A stretch of 64,000 bases of DNA, taken from contig CM057144.1 of assembly GCA_029964075.1 (NCBI GenBank), positions 7,277,281 to 7,341,280 of the forward strand, written 5' to 3'. Every line of letters begins with the position of its first letter. The first letter of the stretch is position 1. The position numbers and the translations under genes were made by a program. The notes beneath the pieces were generated by a model. The model was not told the DNA's origin. It searched no databases and saw only the letters and a list, made by a program, of their open reading frames with translations. Source of the stretch: Patiria pectinifera. Its lineage: Eukaryota; Echinodermata; Asteroidea; Valvatida; Asterinidae. This document shows, piece by piece, positions 12,003-22,933 of the stretch.

Positions 12003-13276
12003 GTGCAGAAGGGCTGTACAGCTGTGAGAAAACAGAGTGCCGTCTACAATCTCAGATCTTATCTGGATGATGCTGGCATTCTGAGAGTAGGCGGTAGGCT
12101 ACGACTTGCTCCGATTGAAGAAAGCTGCAAGTTCCCCTCCATTCTGCCAAAAATCATCACGTATCCCTGCTGGTGGTTCGACATGTACATGAGTCGCTTG
12201 CAGGTCATGGGGGAAGGGATCATGTTCTCTCTGTCGTCAGGAAAAATTACTGGATTCCAAAACCGCGTCCTCTCATAAATCGGGTCCTGAAGGAATGTAT
12301 GCTTTGCAAGAAGATGCATGCTCAGCCACAAGCTCAGTGCATGGCCGATCTGCCAGAAGCTAGGGTAACCCCTGGCCTACCACCCTTCTCGCATGTAGGG
12401 GTAGATTGTTTCGGCCCGTTCTTGGTCAAGCGAGGCCGCTCTAGGGAAAAGAGGTACGGCTGCCTGTTTGTCTGCTTGGCCACCAGAACCATCCACCTTG
12501 AAGTGCTGCATTCCTTGGAGACTGACGCTTTCTTCAATGGTCTCATGAGATTTGCTGCCAGAAGAGGAGTGCCGGAGCATATGTACTCGGACAACGGCAC
12601 AAATTTCGTGGGAGGTGAAAGAGAACTCAGGAAAAACACCATCAAGCTTCAGAAGGATGATAAGGTACAAGGTGTTCTCCTCGCCAAGAGCATTGACTGG
12701 CACTTCAGGCCTTCAGCAACATCCCACATGGGCGGATCGTGGGAACGCCAGATAAGAACTGTTAGAAAGGTTTTATCTGCACTTCTTCAGAGCCAGATCC
12801 TTGACGATGTAAGGCTAGTCACTCTGTTTTGCGAGGTGGAGTTGATTGTGAACGACAGGCCGATCACCCCAGTATCGGATGATCCCGACGATCTTGAGGC
12901 CTTGACCCCTAGCCACCTCCTGAAGCTCAGATCATGCCACCCTCTGCCACCACGAGGCTTGCCTGAAACTGAGCAGTTTCGAAAACGATGGAAGCATGTG
13001 CAACTACTAGCTGAAAGGTTCTGGCAACGTTGGGTCGCAGAATACTTACCAAACCTTCAGAGAAGACAAAATTGGGTTGAAAGGAAGGTGAACCTCAAGG
13101 AAGGTGACCTTGTGCTAGTTGTAGATGATCAGGCACCACGGAACCACTGGCCATTGGCTAGGATAGGCAAGGTGTTCCCTCGGAACGATGGTTTGGTTCA
13201 AAGTGCAGAGGTCAAGACTGTGAATGGGACCTACACTAGACCTGTTACAAAGTTGTGTCTTTTGGAAGGTTCTTAG
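12003..13276 (+). pseudogene. pol: BEL/Pao integrase
   Basis: Integrase in two overlapping frames. 12003-12278 holds YLDDAGILRVGGRL, upstream of the zinc-binding domain. 12173-13276 (367 codons) contains the H-H-C-C region (HVHESLAGHGGRD, then CMLCKKMHA), the catalytic core with VDCFGPF (D), YSDNGTNF (D) and GGSWERQI (E), and a DUF5641-like C-terminal domain (EGDLVLVVDDQAPRNHWPL). The catalytic triad is intact but the N-terminal zinc domain is split by a frameshift near 12180. The stop lies about 145 bp before the 3' LTR. Confidence 0.9.
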
Positions 13277-13421
13277 ATTTGACTTAAAGTGAAGCTGTTG
13301 CCAAGTATTATCATGTTTCAAGTTAAGGTTTGTAGTTTGTTGTTTATATAACACAGGCGCCTGTTTACCTATTGAAAGTTGTAAATGTATCTAAGATAAA
13401 GGGCCATTTAAGGGGCCGGGA

Positions 13422-13916
13422 TGTAACGCAGGCGCACATTATCAAGCTGTAGTAGATTTACCTTTGACCTTGGTTTCATAATTCATTCATTAAGTCTGTA
13501 GACGTCACCTAGCAATGCACTGTTTATCGGAGTGCGCGCCCAAAATGTATATACTTTCCAGGTCACTTTAAGTGTGTCATGCAATCTGTACATGTACAAC
13601 GTGTTCACGTGCGCCGGTTTAGGCACACGGTGCGGTGTTAACGACAACGGCTCGTATTTAGCTTCGCCAGACATTTTTGTTCTAGTGAAGACGTTTTGTC
13701 GATGTCATCATGACTTAATGTACATGTAGTTACCGATTTGTAGCTGCAGTTCTGCCGCTGGATAGCCAGTAATCTCGGCAGAGTCATTAAACGGGAAGTC
13801 AACATCCAAATTGGTGACAGGCAAATTTGTGTCATGTGTCATCTGTTATATTTGGGTGCGTCGATGACCACAGAGTAAAAGGCTATTCCGTCAGCAGTCA
13901 CGCAGAAACTGCAACA
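13422..13916 (+). repeat. 3' LTR of BEL/Pao element
   Basis: A 495-bp LTR beginning TGTAACGC and ending GCAACA, followed by the TTTAC target duplication. It is uninterrupted and serves as the template that shows where the 5' LTR was split. Confidence 0.92.
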
Positions 13917-13921
13917 TTTAC

Positions 13922-14640
13922 CTTTTGTCTAACAAACCTAATTGCAAAAATAATTTTGATTTTGACATATTGCGTTTGTGAGATACGGCAAAAGTCTTCA
14001 CAATTTTAAAATATATATATATAATCACAAAATGACGTCATGATGACGTCACCTCAATATTTATTTGTAACACATCCCCGCCTACCCCCATACCAAGTTT
14101 CAACCCAATCTGACTTACTGTTCATAAGATATAGGGGCTTAAAATATACAAGTTAACAATGACGTCACATATCTTATGATGACGTCACCCTAACAATACT
14201 TTACAGTGCTCATTATTTTATTGTGGTTTTAGTCTTTACCAAGTTTGAAAACAATCGGATTAATAAAAGTGTTAAATATTGTAAGCAGAATAAAATTGGC
14301 AATATCAAAAAAATTTTTTTTATATCTACCGATGACGTCATTGTGTACAAGTGTTATCTACCCACCACCAAGTTTCATGACCATCGTACAATCCCTTATA
14401 TGTTTCAAAAAGCGCAATTTTGATGACGTCATCATGACGTCACACATTTAAAAATGTTTTGTACATATACCTATTGCCTAACAAACCTAATGCAAAAAGA
14501 ATGTTGAATTTAACACATTGCGTTCGTGAGATATGGCTTAAAGGTCCAAAATTTCAAAAATCTATATAAAATCACATGATGATGTCATGATGGCGTCACC
14601 TCAATTTTCGTCTATATTACATCCCGGCCTACCAGTTGTT
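13922..14640. repeat. GACGTCA-palindrome repeat, tandem-like
   Basis: A non-coding block with about seven TGACGTCA-type palindromes (around 14033, 14043, 14160, 14179, 14333, 14424, 14434). Two similar subunits begin CTAACAAACCTAAT(T)GCAAAAA (about 13930 and 14478), each followed by ATTGCGTT(T/C)GTGAGATA, giving a repeat of about 550 bp. The same family flanks the BEL element on its left, so BEL inserted inside it. Confidence 0.65.
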
Positions 14641-14910
14641 TTAGGTCCAAAATGCCGCGGTGAATAAACGTGTACAAAGTCTATGGAATTTGGGGATTGA
14701 GCAAGAAGAAAAAGGAAAAAAAAAAGGAAGAAAAAAACCCAGAACAAAAACAATGCTTTTCCGCTTTCAAGCGGAAAAGCAAAAACCAGCACAAAGAGAA
14801 CGTTTTTTTTTTCGCAATTATGCGGAAAAGCCAATAAATAAAAAAATCAGAACACATAAAAACAAAGGCTTTCCCGCAATTATGCCGAAAAGCCAATTAC
14901 GTAAATTAGA
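14640..14910. repeat. GGAAAAGC hairpin repeats
   Basis: Three short hairpins in succession: GCTTTTCCGC with GCGGAAAAGC (14755-14782), TCGCAATTATGCGGAAAAGCC (near 14811-14832) and GCTTTCCCGCAATTATGCCG (near 14869-14890). They are embedded in A-rich sequence. The half-motif AGGGCTTTTCCGC also occurs near 2410, 3628 and 4130, so this is a dispersed repeat whose signature is a palindromic GCGGAAAAGC word. No gene is seen. Confidence 0.6.
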
Positions 14911-15715
14911 TTGTCGTTCAACAACTTGTCATGAGCTAGCATTTCATTTTATATAGTTGGTTTCGTAAGACATCATTACATTTACACCAATCTGTAAAAC
15001 TGTTCAAATAATTTTGTAGTTTTGGTTGTTGCCAACAACATTGAACTATTTTGCCTAGGGTCAGATCGTCCACATTATATTTCACCTTCTGCATAGCTCA
15101 CCGAAACTAAAAAGAGAATTGGTCCTAATTTAGTCCCGGCCCTACACAAATAAGATGACACCCTTGAGTTTTGTACATTGGGTACGATACATAAGGAAGC
15201 TGCAAAGTGTGGAAACAATAAACTACCTGATCCCAAGTCTTAGAAGTTTGTTGATAATGATTCTGTGATTTACACAATCAAATGCTTAAGTTTAATCTAT
15301 TCTACAAAGTTGTGCATAGTGGCCTGGCTGGCACTAATTTGTAATGGAGAAGATTGATTTGATAATGGCTAGTTGAATAACCAACTGCATCATTACAATT
15401 TCATGAACGATATCATTTTATAATTCAACCTCAAATTAAAAAAGCAGCTATCCTGGACAAAAATGGACTGACGAGAAGTAGGATGCAGTTTGTTTGAAGA
15501 AAATGAGAATGAAAGGCTCACTAACCTCATAAAGTCATAGGCAAATTTCTAAATAAGTTTACAGGCACACCATCTGGACCAGTGGTTTTGATGTGATTAA
15601 CCTTCCTAATGAATAAGCTAATAGTAGACTTTCCATGAATAGAAATGTGGGATAAGCTGCATATGTAGGGAAGGTCTGGAACTTAACCAAATATTTCCTT
15701 AACTCATTTTTAAGC
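14911..15715. other. No recognised gene
   Basis: AT-rich DNA without recognisable coding similarity, RNA gene or repeat. Confidence 0.4.
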
Positions 15716-15719
15716 AGTG

Positions 15720-15870
15720 ATAATATCAAGTTCAGTTAAACACAAACCAAATTTGAAGTTCCATAGTAATTCTCAAGTTATTGTGCTGACATCAACTGTA
15801 GTTTTAGCATTAGTGGCCTTGACCTTTGACCTTTCGGCCCCAAAAGCATCTGCATTTTATAGGTCCATCA
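15720..15870. repeat. GACCTTTGACCT-type dispersed repeat
   Basis: Contains CACAAACCAAATTTGAAGTTCC followed by GGCCTTGACCTTTGACCT and CCCCAAAAGCA. The same order of words occurs twice at 17160-17410, and the family is recognisable again near 20420 and 25020-25200. Non-coding. Confidence 0.6.
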
Positions 15871-15959
15871 TTTTAAATGTAATATTTTTTTACTTGTCAT
15901 TTTACATGTTAATGTCATCATGTGCACATTATTCATCTAATTATTTCTTGTAGGCCTAT

Positions 15960-17018
15960 ATATAGTTTTTCCCGGTTATTTTAATACTTGTATCACACGA
16001 ATTCCCTATATCGATACTTTAATTTCGTCCCCAAACATCGCCAAGCTAATTCTGAACTTGAATTTCAAAAAGCCACCACTAGATTTCATTTAAGGTTCAG
16101 TATAATTCAAATTGTTAGCATTCGGATTCGTCCAAAATCTTTGAAATTCGTCTCGTGAAGCAATCGGCGTTGAATTGACAAAGCAAATTCGTTTTTTGTC
16201 ATTTGTTTTCATGTTGTTGTCATTACATCGTATACGATTAGAAAATGTGCCCAATCTTTAGACTTATTTGAAGAATTATGCGTATTAAAACAATGATAAT
16301 TCAACATATATTTCCTTATATGTATAAACAAAAGTAGTTATCTGTAAGGTATGAATTTTTATTTCTGTGTTTCACAATTACATTAAAGTCAGGAATTGAC
16401 ATTTCACAATATGCACTTATGACATGGACAATAAGCATCAAGTTCAAAGACCCTCTTAATGTTGTTCTTTGATAGAGATCATACCTTATTTCTGATGTTT
16501 TATTCATAAACATATATCAAAGAGCAACATTACGAAGGTTTTTGATCATAATGCTTAATTTCCATATGCTATAAAGCAAAGAGCATATTGTGAAAGTTCA
16601 ATTTCTAATTTCAATGTTAATTGCCAAAGAAAACTCAAAACTTACAGCTACACTTTCATTTATAAGGAAATATTTGTTAAAAATAAAAATTTAATTAATG
16701 CGGAAACAAGTCCAAAGATTGGGCAAATTTTTCATCGTAACGTTTTAAGTCACCAGATACGAAATGTAAAACGAATGACAAAAAACGAATTTGCTTTTTC
16801 AATTCAATGCCGATTGTTTTACGAGACGAATTTCAAAGATTTTGAACGAATCAGACTGCTAACAATTTGAATTATAGTGAGCCTTAAATGAAATCTAGTC
16901 GTGGCTTTTTGACATTCAAATTGAGAATTGAGCTTGGCGATGTTCGGGGACGAAATTAAAGTATCGATATAGGGAATTCGTGTCTTACAAGTGTTAAAAT
17001 AACCGGGAAAACCTATAG
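15960..17018. mobile_element. Foldback (long-TIR) DNA element, non-autonomous
   Basis: A large inverted repeat: a left arm of about 15960-16225 and a right arm of about 16765-17018, with a ~540-bp middle that is itself partly inverted (CCCAATCTTTAGACTT near 16251 versus AAGTCCAAAGATTGGG near 16707). The termini read TATAGTTTTTCCCGG and CCGGGAAAACCTATA. Distinctive arm words are CCCTATATCGATACTTTAAT and CAAATTCGTTTTTTGTCATT. It has no coding capacity. A diverged single arm of the same family lies at about 50830-51060. Confidence 0.75.
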
Positions 17019-17099
17019 TATAAGATATTACGTTTTTAGATGAGTTTTTTCACCAATTTTAATCGAGATAAGGACATACTGTCTTATTTTAAGTAAGTT

Positions 17100-17415
17100 A
17101 AGTTAAGGTAAGTTAAGTTATGCTTTATATATTAACTCAACTTATTTATGACAATATTTTTGTTTTAGCAATAGTGACCTTGACCTTTGACCTGTCAGCC
17201 CCAAAAGCAATAAGCTTCTTGAGACTACCAAGAGCAGCCCACAAACCAAATTTGAAGTTTCTACCAAGGCATTTTTCAAGTTATCGCGTTGACAAGATTT
17301 CTATTGGTTTTGCAAAAGTGACCTTGACCTTTGACCTGTCAGCCTCAAAAGCAATAGGCTTCTTCAGACTACCAAGAACAATTAACCCACAAACCAAATA
17401 TCAGGTTCCTAAGTA
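17100..17415. repeat. Two tandem units of the GACCTTTGACCT repeat
   Basis: Two direct copies of roughly 140 bp, each starting with AGTGACCTTGACCTTTGACC and running through CAAAAGCAATA, GCTTCTT and CACAAACCAAAT. A TAAGTTAAG micro-repeat precedes them at 17090-17118. Non-coding. Confidence 0.7.
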
Positions 17416-17700
17416 AAGTATTTCTCAATACTTTTGTTTATGGTGAAAATCATAGAGGATTTTCTTTTGTTCCTTTTCCTTTTTCCTTTGTTCGCAATGT
17501 CAGCTCTCATTTGTTTTGTACACGTTTTCCAACCGAGGAGTCCTCGATTCGGCTTCCGGCCCAGATTCATCGATGATGTTGCATGTGTGAGTCCTCGATT
17601 TACACCATAAACAAATGCACACATACACACAGAAGGCATACGCTATCGCAATATCCCCCTCCGGCTTACAGCTAAGGGAGATGACAAAAAAATAGAATTC
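17416..17700. repeat. Dispersed repeat related to 20.56-21.05 kb
   Basis: Contains TCATTTGTTTTGTACACG, the TCCTCGATT words twice, an (AC)n patch and a terminal CTTACAGCTAAGGGAGATGAC. The same architecture (TTTTGTACACGA, repeated GATCGTGGACG-like words, ACACACACA, then a G-rich end) is seen at 20560-21050. Probably a degenerate interspersed repeat. Confidence 0.45.
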
Positions 17701-18454
17701 ATTATAAAGTGTTCGGTTTTGAAAAAAATCCCACCTGATATAAATATATATTCTCTTATAATCCATGTATTATTTTTTACACTTTAAATCTCTACTCGGT
17801 ATATTAATAATGAAGAATTTTATATAATGCTGTCTGGATAATTTTCTTTTCAACATATAATACAGTACAGTTTCATCTTGAGTTGCACTTGAAATATTGG
17901 AAGTAATATACCAATGTACCTGTACATGTATTGGACTTTACAAATCAACCTACGTGTATGCTCAGCCACAGATACTACAGGGCTTGTTGCGCTTAGGGGC
18001 CAAAGGGTGTCACAGAGAGGTCACTCTCCAAAACTTGTGTCGATTTGCGGTAATGTGTGAAAAGAAGATTTTTCCCCAAATGAAAAAAAAAATCTTCACA
18101 AAGTCAAGCAGATAGAGAACATGTAAAGATATTTGAAAGAAAACTCAATGCACCAAAACTCACCAGTTCATATGAACTAAACCAATTCTGCCACAAAAAG
18201 TGATTAAATATCCTGGCATACATGACCTGAAGCATACCAATAGACACCAGAAGATGTTCATTACATTTGGCCTTTCACCTACACATGAAATACCAATGCC
18301 GTTTCTAATGTACTACAGCAAATTTGTCAGAATTAATATTAAGTCCAAGTAATGCATATATTTGTGACCCAGAATTTTTCCCTTAAAATCTGCAGAAAAC
18401 ATTCCATTCCCCCCCCCCAGACTAACCTATACACATGCAGTATTTTTTGGCCCT
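17701..18454. other. No recognised gene
   Basis: AT-rich DNA with no supported coding region or repeat. If the candidate terminal exon at 18455-18547 is real, this would be its 3' untranslated and downstream region; I see no obvious AATAAA signal on the minus strand close to the stop. Confidence 0.4.
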
Positions 18455-18547
18455 AACTAGCTCGTACTGTTGTGCATACTGTTAATACTGCTCTTTGCCG
18501 AGGTGGGAATGGTCACAAGTTCATCCATCATGTAACCCTACAAGGAA
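18455..18547 (-). CDS. Candidate terminal exon of the myosin VIIa-like gene (phase problem)
   Basis: On the minus strand a strong polypyrimidine-AG acceptor (TTTTTCTTTTCCTTGTAG) is followed by an open frame GYMMDELVTIPTSAKSSINS and then a stop after about 26 residues. The start resembles the very C-terminus of myosin VIIa FERM2 (family pattern G-Y-x-M-D-D-L-L-T). However, the preceding exon (21152-21336) ends in phase 1, and joining it directly gives a different frame that stops after five codons. Either an exon is missing, an alternative donor is used, or the resemblance is chance. Low confidence. Confidence 0.3.
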
Positions 18548-18550
18548 AAG

Positions 18551-19419
18551 AAAAAGACAAACACATAATTAACAAGAAAAGGATGTTTGGAGGTGCTGCA
18601 TTGTCAGGTGAATTTGTTTTAGCTTCACTCTCTGTCGTCTAAAGACTTTAATTTAAAATATTGCAGAGATTAGAATTAATGCGTTTATAATAAGAATTGT
18701 AAAGTTGCCAATTTACAGCTGAATTAGGGTGCTGTTTCAGTTTACTGGTTGAACTTCCGCAGATTTGCTTTGTGGCGTTATAAGAATTACAAGTAGTGCG
18801 TGCATAATTAATTATAGGATCATTTTGAGGACAGAAGTTAAATAAAAGATGTTTTATCCATTTTTGTAAAGTTGAGTAGTACTATAGGGAAAACTTCTAA
18901 TAAGTATAGGGGGAATTCTATGAGTATCCATTGGTGATTTGCATGGCTAATTAGGTGCGGCTTAATAGTAAACATTAGTTTAGGTAACAGGGTTTGGCAG
19001 GGATTCTCTCATGGACGACAAGTTGCTGAGCTTGCTTTAAAAGTCTCCTCAGAGTACATTTTACTAATTTTTATGGTAGTAATAGCGTCATATTGATGGC
19101 TGGGAGCAACTATATGTACTAGAGAACGAGGCACTGGTTGGTTTTTTGTATTGATGATGAAATAAAGACGAATCGATTAGTGCTAACAACACCCCAGAAC
19201 CTGACTCCACACCGAGTTTCGCTACAATATAAGTGGTGCTTTCTGTAGTGATCAATATTCAGATTTCAATTGAAAATTGAAAAACAAGAAAAGTAGTGTT
19301 AAAAAACACAAACATCCTGCAACCATGCCTATTTCCATGACATAACACCGCTCTATTAACATCAACTTACCTGGGTCACATGGAACGATCATTGACATCG
19401 TTATTGATTTCTTTAGGTT
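18551..19419. other. No recognised gene (intron of myosin gene if exon at 18.5 kb is real)
   Basis: No coding similarity or clear repeat detected. Confidence 0.4.
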
Positions 19420-19420
19420 A

Positions 19421-19833
19421 TACAGTGGAATGTCACTATACCGAACACCGCTATGCCGAACATTCGGCTATACCGAATGTTCCTTGGCTCCCGATTTTTG
19501 TGTACAAAACCAACCGAATATTGGTGCTGAAAACATTTGACAGAAGAGTGAAAGAGGCTTTTATTTCCCCAAGGCATAGAAGGGGAAAGCCACCCATCGA
19601 TGTAGGTAGTTAGCTCAAAACTATGTAATAATTACATTATTTAATAGTTGGCATGTGTTCAAAGTTGTCTTTCAGTAACTACCAGGGCGTGCAGGGTGAA
19701 GTTCTGAAGGGCGCCATTTATTGAAAAGTGAGTACCGGAGCACCTGCAGCTTAAAATCGATATACCGAACGATCACTATTTGGAACATTTTCTGTGGATC
19801 CCGTCATGTTCGTTATAGTGGCGTTCCACTGTA
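19421..19833. mobile_element. pogo/Tigger-like MITE
   Basis: The element spans 19423-19831 (409 bp), flanked by TA on both sides. The ends are CAGTGGAATGTCACTATACC and, inverted, CAGTGGAACGCCACTATAACG. The CAGTGGAA...TATAACGA pattern and TA target are those of pogo/Tigger Tc1-mariner elements. There is no transposase, so it is non-autonomous. Confidence 0.8.
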
Positions 19834-20415
19834 ATGTATTGATGCCTATGATCCCATAATGAAGTTTTGTTTTTTGCTTTTCTGTTACCAAGTCATTGTA
19901 TGTGATTTAAGCAAACTGACTGGATATTTTCAGTCTTAAGCAAGACATTTCTCAAAGGCAAATCCTTTGAGCATAATCGTATGAGCATTTATACAAGGCT
20001 TACATGAAAACGAGAATTTTTAAATAATCAAAAGAAAATATGGTTATTCGAATAAGCTTGAGTTATCATCGTGACATCATTTCTTTTGGTTTTTAAAAAT
20101 GAGAACAGTTGGCCTATGGGGTCCGAAAGTGACTCAAAATCCTAAGAACAACCTACGGAGCTGCATATACATGTCCATGTACTATGGTGCAAGTCTCAAG
20201 TTTTAGTAATATATGTACATGTGTTTGTTGAGAAAACTTTTTCTGTTGTTTCAATAAAAAAATATGACTGTCCAAGAAAAAAGGGTGGAGAAGCCACATT
20301 GATTGTACAAAAAAAACATGTATAAACAGTGTACAGGCCCCCCCCCCCCAATATTTTAGTGAGTGATTTCATTTAAACATGTAAACTGGTTTGGTAAAAA
20401 AAAAAAAAAATCCTT
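19834..20415. other. No recognised gene
   Basis: Intronic AT-rich sequence with a poly-C tract (20340-20349); nothing else recognised. Confidence 0.4.
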
Positions 20416-21060
20416 TTGTTTTAATCCTAATGACCTTGGCCTTTGTCTTATGGGGTCTAAACTTATTCATTTTCTATAAGTTATACTAGCAAGCTACCTT
20501 CATTGTATCAAGGTTCAAAACATACATGGACATACAATCCAGATATCGCTGTGGAACCAAATGCACATGCACACACGCACACAAACTTGTTCACCGTCGA
20601 TCGTGGACGTCCTATTGTCCCTCTTTTGTTTGAAACTTTTTAGGAAGACTCCCATAGGTTTTGTACACGACCCCAATCGCGGACGTATGCTGGGAATCAT
20701 GGATGATATTGTTCTCTGGTATTTTTCGTCCACGGTTTGAAAAAATGAACACGTACACGGACACCCACACACACACACGTGTGTAAATGCTGGCAATCGT
20801 GGGCGCCCCATTGTCCCTAATCCTCTTTCCTTTGTTTGTACTTAACTTTTTAGCAACAGCTCTCATTGGTTTTGTACACGATTTGAGATCGTGGACGTTG
20901 GTCAATCGTGGACGTATTGTTTGTGCCCACATTCTTTTGTCCTACGTCCACGATTGTCGGTGTTTACATACTCACACACACACAGAACGGACGGACAAGG
21001 CGGAAACAGTATGCCCCTTCGGTTTGCCGGGGGGGGGGGGGCATAAAAATCACAAACCAG
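20416..21060. repeat. Composite tandem repeat with GATCGTGGACG and G-rich end
   Basis: Two related units (about 20590-20800 and 20800-20960), each containing TCGTGG(A/G)CG, ATTGTCCCT, CTTTTGTTTG, CTCATTGGTTTTGTACACGA or close variants, and (AC)n stretches. The block ends with ACGGACGGACAAGGCGG and a poly-G run followed by CATAAAAATC. It starts with the TGACCTTGGCCTTTG word shared with 15.8 and 17.2 kb. Non-coding interspersed repeat in the intron or 3' flank of the myosin gene. Confidence 0.55.
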
Positions 21061-21151
21061 GTTATTGTTATTTTCTGTATTTCTCATGTAATTTCACTTT
21101 CTTCTGAAAATATTTTTCGTCTAAACATAAAATGAATCTTGACTATCCTAC

Positions 21152-21336
21152 CTTGGTCTGGGTGGTCTTGTGGACCTAACATCGCGGGATTTTTCTTCTT
21201 TCTATCCAAGAAGAGGCTGATAAGATCCAGGATCTCCTTAGCTTTTAAGGACTTCAACAAGTACTCATCTCCTTGGACTGTCTGGACTGTGAAGCTCTGC
21301 CTCTGAAGCTGGTATGGGCAAGTGTCACATGGGCAA
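21152..21336 (-). CDS. Myosin VIIa-like exon: FERM F3 lobe, C-terminal part
   Basis: A 185-bp exon on the minus strand. The acceptor is ...CTACACAG (21337 side) and the donor CAAG|GTAGGA. It encodes a Cys-rich linker, then QSFTVQTVQGDEYLLKSLKA and EILDLISLFLDRKKK. This corresponds to the myosin VIIa FERM1 F3 region (family pattern S-F-T-x-x-T-I-x-G-D-E-Y followed by the last F3 helix). It starts with one base that completes the AG left by the preceding exon (24084-24337), so the splice phases agree. It ends in phase 1. In myosin VIIa the next segment is an SH3 domain, which I do not find downstream in the window. Confidence 0.85.
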
Positions 21337-22933
21337 CTGTGTAGGCAGAGATGATTATTAGGTTGGAATTAGCCATTTGTGTTTGAAAAAAATGACGGCA
21401 TCAAAACATTCCGTATACCATATCTCAGCACTGAGGACAAGGGAACTGATAATGTAGAGTGCCTTGCTCTGTGTTAAAGGGATTTTCTAAATACCTCATA
21501 GTATTCCTATTATATGGAAGAGCATCGTCAGAATTTATACCCTCTGTATTTGGAATATCACACAAGAACTATACCAACAGAGTATAAAGAGTGGGACTTA
21601 ACTTGCTACAAGTATCTACTATTAATTGAAATAGGTGTGATACATGATGTCTGCATCCTCTCGCATACTACACCAGTGCCCTACCAACAGAACCAGAGTA
21701 CACAATTCTGTACCAGCACTCTACGACATAACCAAAGTGTTGGTCATGTTTGCCACTTTTGGTAAAAAAGATGATTGAGAACGTGTTATAGGTAAAATTT
21801 ATTTGATCAAAAAATTAACCACTACAACCCATTTCTGAAAATTAATTTTTTTTTTTTTTAATACTGCAAAACGCCAAAACCTTTACCCGTACATTCATGC
21901 CGATGCACTTGTGCACCACTTAGTTTTTTCCCGCATGCGTACGGGACCAAAACATTCTGAAATCGTACAGACGACAGATGGCGCCATTCCGCACCCGTTG
22001 ATCAGCCGAAAACAATATTCACATAATTTCCTCAAGTTACAGACGACCTAAACTCATGAACATTTCTGAGATATAACATTAAATATGAATTTTACAATCA
22101 TGTTATGAGCTGAGATTGTCCAAATGTAAAAATTATTCTGAAAAAAAAGAGATTTTAAGTGAAAAAAAAATCTTTTCCCCTAAAATTCTTCAAACCCTGC
22201 GTGAATCAATCCAATTTTAAAAATATTTATCCAGTTTATCTTGACAAATTTAACACATTGCCATGTAGATAAAGAATGTATGAAAATAATGATACCATTT
22301 CCGAGTTATTGCAAATAGGACAGTTCAAGAAAGAAGGACGTATCTGCTGACGTGTATACGTTTTTTCCGCTGACCCATATAGCGCAGCATGATTTTCGGC
22401 ATAGACAAGCTGGGCCAGTTCTCCATTGGCCAGCACAACATTGGCCGTTCGTGCACAGTGGCATCGTTTTGGACGGCGCGCAATTCGTACATGTAAACGA
22501 ACGGTTGGAAACTACAAAAACAATACCCACCTAAGGAATGCAAACCTATTCGAAATAACTCAGAAATCCTGTGATAATATGTTTTAATATCTCATTCAAA
22601 TGCTGTGACAAGTGGCATGTTTGGGGAAACTGGAGAACATTTAAAAAATCCCAACTTAAGTTGGCCTTTTTTCCCGATGATTGCAAGGAAATGGAAAGCA
22701 AACAACAATCTAAAACTACATTTTCTTGAAAATGTCACATTTTTATCACAAAAGTCTGGTGAATAAAATAAAAATAATCTCATTACAGTTCATCCGGTTG
22801 CACATATTTCACTAATCTAGCAAAATGAACAGGATGTTTTCAGATGAAAATTGGTGTGTCTTTCCTCTCTGCAGCGCTGCCATTTCGACAGTCACTGGCA
22901 TATTAGCCGAGATTTTGACGCTTGCGCACAAAC
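21337..22933. other. Intron of the myosin gene; no further feature recognised
   Basis: AT-rich intronic sequence between the 21.15-kb and 24.08-kb exons. Short open frames here show no recognisable similarity. Confidence 0.5.

Larger units (their letters stand above)
4202..13916 (+). mobile_element. BEL/Pao-type LTR retrotransposon, decayed
   Basis: A full-length but inactive element. Its LTRs (5' 4202-6944 with an insertion, 3' 13422-13916) begin TGTAACGC and end GCAACA. It is flanked by the 5-bp target duplication TTTAC at 4197-4201 and 13917-13921. A purine-rich tract (AGGGGCCGGGA) immediately precedes the 3' LTR. Internal order on the plus strand is gag, aspartic protease, reverse transcriptase, RNase H, integrase, the canonical order of BEL/Pao elements. 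Every domain is open over long stretches, but in-frame stops and frameshifts separate them, so no intact polyprotein remains. No envelope-like ORF is visible. Confidence 0.93.
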
